A DNA stretch of 64,000 bases from a bacterium. Lineage in GTDB: Bacteria > Bacillota > Clostridia > Lachnospirales > Lachnospiraceae. The notes beneath the pieces are model-generated. The model was not told the origin of the DNA. It worked only from the letters and a program-made list of their open reading frames with translations, and made no database searches. Positions 61,530 through 64,000 of this stretch are shown in pieces. The DNA is taken from contig SFRL01000009.1 of the NCBI GenBank assembly GCA_004562765.1, positions 13,874-77,873 of the forward strand, read 5' to 3'. The translations under genes and the position numbers were made by a program. Numbering within the stretch: the first letter of the stretch is position 1; each line of letters opens with the position of its first letter.

Positions 61530-62207
61530 ATGGGTATTATCAACAGATTTGCAACGATCATGAAAGCAAACATCAACGATCTCTTAGACAAGTGTGAGGA
61601 TCCCGCGAAGATGGTGGATCAGACGCTGCGCGAGCTGAATGAGAGTCTCGCAGAGGTCAAGAAAGAGACTGCCGGTGTCATGGCTGAGGAACAGCGCTGC
61701 AAGCGCGAGTATGACGCGGTTGTTGCAGAGATCGACAAGTGGACGGGTTACGCAGAAAAAGCGATCAATGCAGGAAACGACGGCGACGCCAAAGAGTTTA
61801 TCGCAAAGAAACAGCAGGCAGAAGCCAAGCTTTCCAGTGTCAAGCAGACCTATGATGTCGCTGCCGAGAACGCAAACAAAATGCGCCAGATGCACGACAA
61901 GCTGGTTTCCGATATCAATATATTGGAAGGCAAGCGCGAGATGATCAAGGCAAAGGTCGCAGTTGCCAAGACACAGCAGAAGGTAAACGAGGTTACTTCC
62001 AAGACCAAAGTAGACGGCACGATTGCCGCATTTGAGCGCATGGAAGCAAAGGCTGACCGCATGCTGGATTCCGCAAATGCAATGGCTGAATTGAATTCCG
62101 CACCGGAAGACAGTGCAGAGGCATTGGCCGCAAAGTATGATTCCGGCTCCGTTTCCTCCAGTGTTGACGCAGAGCTTGCTGCCATGAAGGCAAAGCTCGG
62201 AAAGTAG
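61530..62207 (+). CDS. PspA/IM30 (Vipp1) family protein
   Basis: 225-residue peripheral membrane coiled-coil protein: amphipathic N-terminus GIINRFATIMKANINDLLD, then heptad-rich helices to about residue 180 (PAKMVDQTLRELNESLAEVK). The ESCRT-III-like family protects membrane integrity under stress. AAAAAAGGAGGATAATTATT precedes the ATG. Ten bases separate it from the TPM-like membrane gene, a likely partner in one operon. Confidence 0.93.
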   Translation: MGIINRFATIMKANINDLLDKCEDPAKMVDQTLRELNESLAEVKKETAGVMAEEQRCKREYDAVVAEIDKWTGYAEKAINAGNDGDAKEFIAKKQQAEAKLSSVKQTYDVAAENANKMRQMHDKLVSDINILEGKREMIKAKVAVAKTQQKVNEVTSKTKVDGTIAAFERMEAKADRMLDSANAMAELNSAPEDSAEALAAKYDSGSVSSSVDAELAAMKAKLGK

Positions 62208-62217
62208 AGGATCGTTT

Positions 62218-63261
62218 ATGGGTAGAGCAGGTGCCGGAAGATCCTCCGGCGGTTCCCACCACTCCGGTGGCGGACATTCCATCAGCAGATCCAGTGGCGG
62301 GCATCGCGTGAGCAGTTCCCGGGCAGGCAGCAGCAGTTCCCACCGGGCAGGAAGTGGCAGTAGTTATCATCGCTCCACACCTCCACCCCGCAGCAGCTAT
62401 GGCGGTTATCCGCCGCCCCGCTCGTCATACGGCAGACGAACAACCGTTTTTGTAGGAAATCGCGGCGGTTCCGGTTACAGGAATGTTTCCGGAAGTATCA
62501 TCGCATCACTGGTCGTTCTGATCGTATTTACCGCGATCATGTTCGGAGTTGTAAGTATGATGTTTGCCGGCGGTTCCCGGACTTCCCAGGTGAGCAGCAC
62601 GATCAATCGTGAACCCCTCGCAGACAGCGCTGCATTTATCAATGATTGTATTGATGATGAGCTGGGCTGGTTTGACAATATTTCCGGTACAGAGCGCAGA
62701 CTCCGGAACTTTTATGACGAGACCGGCGTCCAGCCGTATATCGTACTCCACGACTATGATCCTTCCCTCACAAGCGATGAGGAAAAGGAAAACTGGGCAA
62801 TGGAATATTACGATGCGCACATTCAGAATGAGAACACATTCCTCTATGTGTATTTTGCCGAGCAGGATACAGATAATGATGTAGGCTACATGTGCTATGT
62901 GAACGGTATCGAGACCGGTTCTGTCATGGATTCGGAGGCAGTCGAAATCTTCTGGAATTACATAGACCGCTACTGGTACTCCGACATGAGCACCGACGAT
63001 CTGTTCGTGACTGTCTTCGACAAGACGGCAGACACCATCATGCGCGTATCTACAACCGGTGCGGATGTAGCAAAGATCGCGGTCATCATCATCGGCGTGA
63101 TCGTTATTTTGATCCTTTTGTTTGTCTGGTGGAGAGCAAAGGCAAAACGCGAGAAGGAAAAAGCCGAGGAGACAGAGCGCATCTTAAATACACCGATGCA
63201 GGATCTGGTCAATGAAAGCAAGGCAGATGAGCTTGCAAAGAAATATGATGAAATGGAATAA
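62218..63261 (+). CDS. TPM-like membrane protein partnered with PspA
   Basis: 347 residues. A disordered, very Gly/Ser/Arg/His-rich N-terminus (about 1-90), a transmembrane helix (about 96-118), an extracytoplasmic domain (about 135-275) with TPM_phosphatase-like strands (VQPYIVLHDYD, NTFLYVYFAEQD), a second helix (about 284-303) and a charged cytoplasmic tail ending ELAKKYDEME. The tail resembles the C-terminus of the PspA neighbour (ALAAKYDS), hinting at a shared docking motif. TAGAGGATCGTTT precedes the ATG. Confidence 0.8.
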   Translation: MGRAGAGRSSGGSHHSGGGHSISRSSGGHRVSSSRAGSSSSHRAGSGSSYHRSTPPPRSSYGGYPPPRSSYGRRTTVFVGNRGGSGYRNVSGSIIASLVVLIVFTAIMFGVVSMMFAGGSRTSQVSSTINREPLADSAAFINDCIDDELGWFDNISGTERRLRNFYDETGVQPYIVLHDYDPSLTSDEEKENWAMEYYDAHIQNENTFLYVYFAEQDTDNDVGYMCYVNGIETGSVMDSEAVEIFWNYIDRYWYSDMSTDDLFVTVFDKTADTIMRVSTTGADVAKIAVIIIGVIVILILLFVWWRAKAKREKEKAEETERILNTPMQDLVNESKADELAKKYDEME

Positions 63262-63272
63262 ATGAAAATGAA

Positions 63273-63308
63273 AAACGTGGCGAACCCATAAAATGGTTCG
63301 CCATGTTT
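63273..63308 (+). terminator. Terminator after the pspA-TPM operon
   Basis: AAACRTGGCGAACC against GGTTCGCCA.GTTT, 13 pairs, 8-base loop, 12 bases beyond the stop codon. Confidence 0.8.
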
Positions 63309-63338
63309 GTTCTATCCTTGGTAAACTGTACAAAAACA

Positions 63339-63816
63339 CTACTTATTTCCCAAATATGCCATTTCTTCTTTGATCTGCTCATATAACGGACGGATTACAC
63401 TCGGTGTTTCCTCTAACTCTTCTGCAATCTGCTCCAGTGATTTGTTCTTGAGCAACTTTTTACGAATCTGTTCATGAAGTTTTTTTTGCATGCCCTCTTC
63501 TCTGCCTTCCTCAATGGCTTCCTCGCGCTGCAATTCAAGACGTCGCTCAAACGTATAATCCATGGTCATCATATGAGTCACCTCCTCCCGGTGTTGGATC
63601 AAAAAATCTTTCAGCACATTTTCTTATAAAAGATGCATCATTCCTGATAGAAAGGGAAAAACTACGATCCTCCAACGTGGTAATCTCGACCTCTTCCGGA
63701 TCATCATACGTTGTTCCATTCATTGCATTGTAGATCTCCAAAGCGCGATTCTTGTCCTGTAGCAGCATGCTGAATACATCACTGCTATACTTAGCGTTGC
63801 CGTTTGTGTTTGCCAT
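63339..63816 (-). pseudogene. Rpn/PDDEXK_2-family gene with large internal deletion
   Basis: The start at 63816 (AAGGAGGACAACGT upstream) reads MANTNGNAKYSSDVFSMLL, then NAMNGTTYDDPEEVEIT and SLSIRNDASFI, the N-terminus of Rpn-type recombination-promoting nuclease proteins. At about 63625 it joins, in another frame, to ENVLKDFLIQHREEVTHMM, the normal C-terminal region, which ends with a charged coiled tail (EEAIEEGREEGMQKKL). The family is about 280-320 residues; some 150 codons with the nuclease core are gone and the frame is shifted, so it is not functional as such. Confidence 0.85.
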
Positions 63817-63962
63817 ACGTTGTCCTCCTTTTTGTAAATTTAGCAGGATCTGTATGTCAAAGTATTTCCGATATCCATTCTGGTATCATTCTAAAATCCT
63901 GCTTAAAAATGTTGTGAAATTAAAAGCAAGATTTTCCGGAATATTAGATAATAAACGATAGA

Positions 63963-64000
63963 TTAACGATTCAGACGGCTCACCAACTCCTGTCCGTCCT
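63963..64000 (-). CDS. Possible C-terminus of a gene running off the right edge
   Basis: An open frame on the minus strand enters from the edge and ends GQELVSRLNR-stop at 63963-63965. Only about twelve codons are visible, so it may be chance. The 146 bases between it and the Rpn pseudogene show no other feature I can support. Confidence 0.3.
   Translation of the reverse strand, partial: DGQELVSRLNR

Overview
The window reads as a chromosomal segment of a spore-forming, anaerobic Firmicute of the Lachnospiraceae type. Supporting content: a GerA/GerB/GerC germination operon and SpoIIR (endospore former); LL-diaminopimelate aminotransferase (DapL) instead of the succinylase route; HemZ-type radical SAM protein; AGGAGG ribosome sites throughout; and several families common in gut Clostridia (AAA-ATPase_like/PDDEXK_9, DUF3990/DUF3791, Rpn/PDDEXK_2, beta-helix/Ig surface proteins, Gram-positive Tad-like pilus genes). 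Nothing in the sequence fixes the genus. I see no rRNA, tRNA, CRISPR array, prophage or intact transposase. Almost all genes run on the minus strand.

Layout. 1-12 kb: housekeeping (pyrC start, hflX, a TPR lipoprotein, ahcY on plus, an 881-residue REC-GGDEF-EAL-REC-GGDEF protein, asnS, an FKBP/trigger-factor lipoprotein, a membrane-anchored unknown, galU, DUF1934). 12-22 kb: an accessory block with a large secreted beta-helix/Ig protein between two related AAA-ATPase/PD-(D/E)XK genes, followed upstream by a 7TM histidine kinase and a response regulator with a SARP-like output domain. Heptamer direct repeats with 11-bp period lie 8 bp upstream of the -10 of the surface-protein gene, the geometry SARP activators use. 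22-28 kb: spoIIR, the ger operon (with a sigma-G-like promoter), a GntR/FCD regulator and ispE. 28-31 kb: a protein behind a sigma-28-like promoter, an ArsP_2 permease and a CNNM/CorC transporter. 31-37.3 kb: an eight-gene compact Tad-like (type IVc pilus/secretion) operon, including a 55-codon membrane ORF. 37.4-42 kb: metF, mntP, aspS, hisS.

42-50.2 kb is an AT-richer accessory island between hisS and hemZ. It holds an ATPase/DUF234 gene, a second beta-helix/Ig surface protein, a broken ATPase gene, a DMT transporter, and a three-gene ADP-ribosyltransferase-like cassette (DUF3791, DUF3990 and a 78-aa partner) lying exactly between two 70-bp direct repeats that differ at two positions. Related REP-like repeats mark both ends of the island in opposite orientation.

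50.2-64 kb: hemZ, an MBL hydrolase and a RelA/SpoT synthetase form one operon; hisA (eukaryotic-type), glnA, an ANTAR regulator, dapF and dapL form another; guaB, a PspA homologue and a TPM-like membrane protein lie on plus; a deleted Rpn-family pseudogene closes the window.

The best candidates for undescribed biology are the repeat-flanked ART cassette, the SARP two-component/surface-protein/ATPase locus, and the reduced Tad-like operon. All positions of promoters and hairpins come from reading the sequence by eye, not from computed scores.
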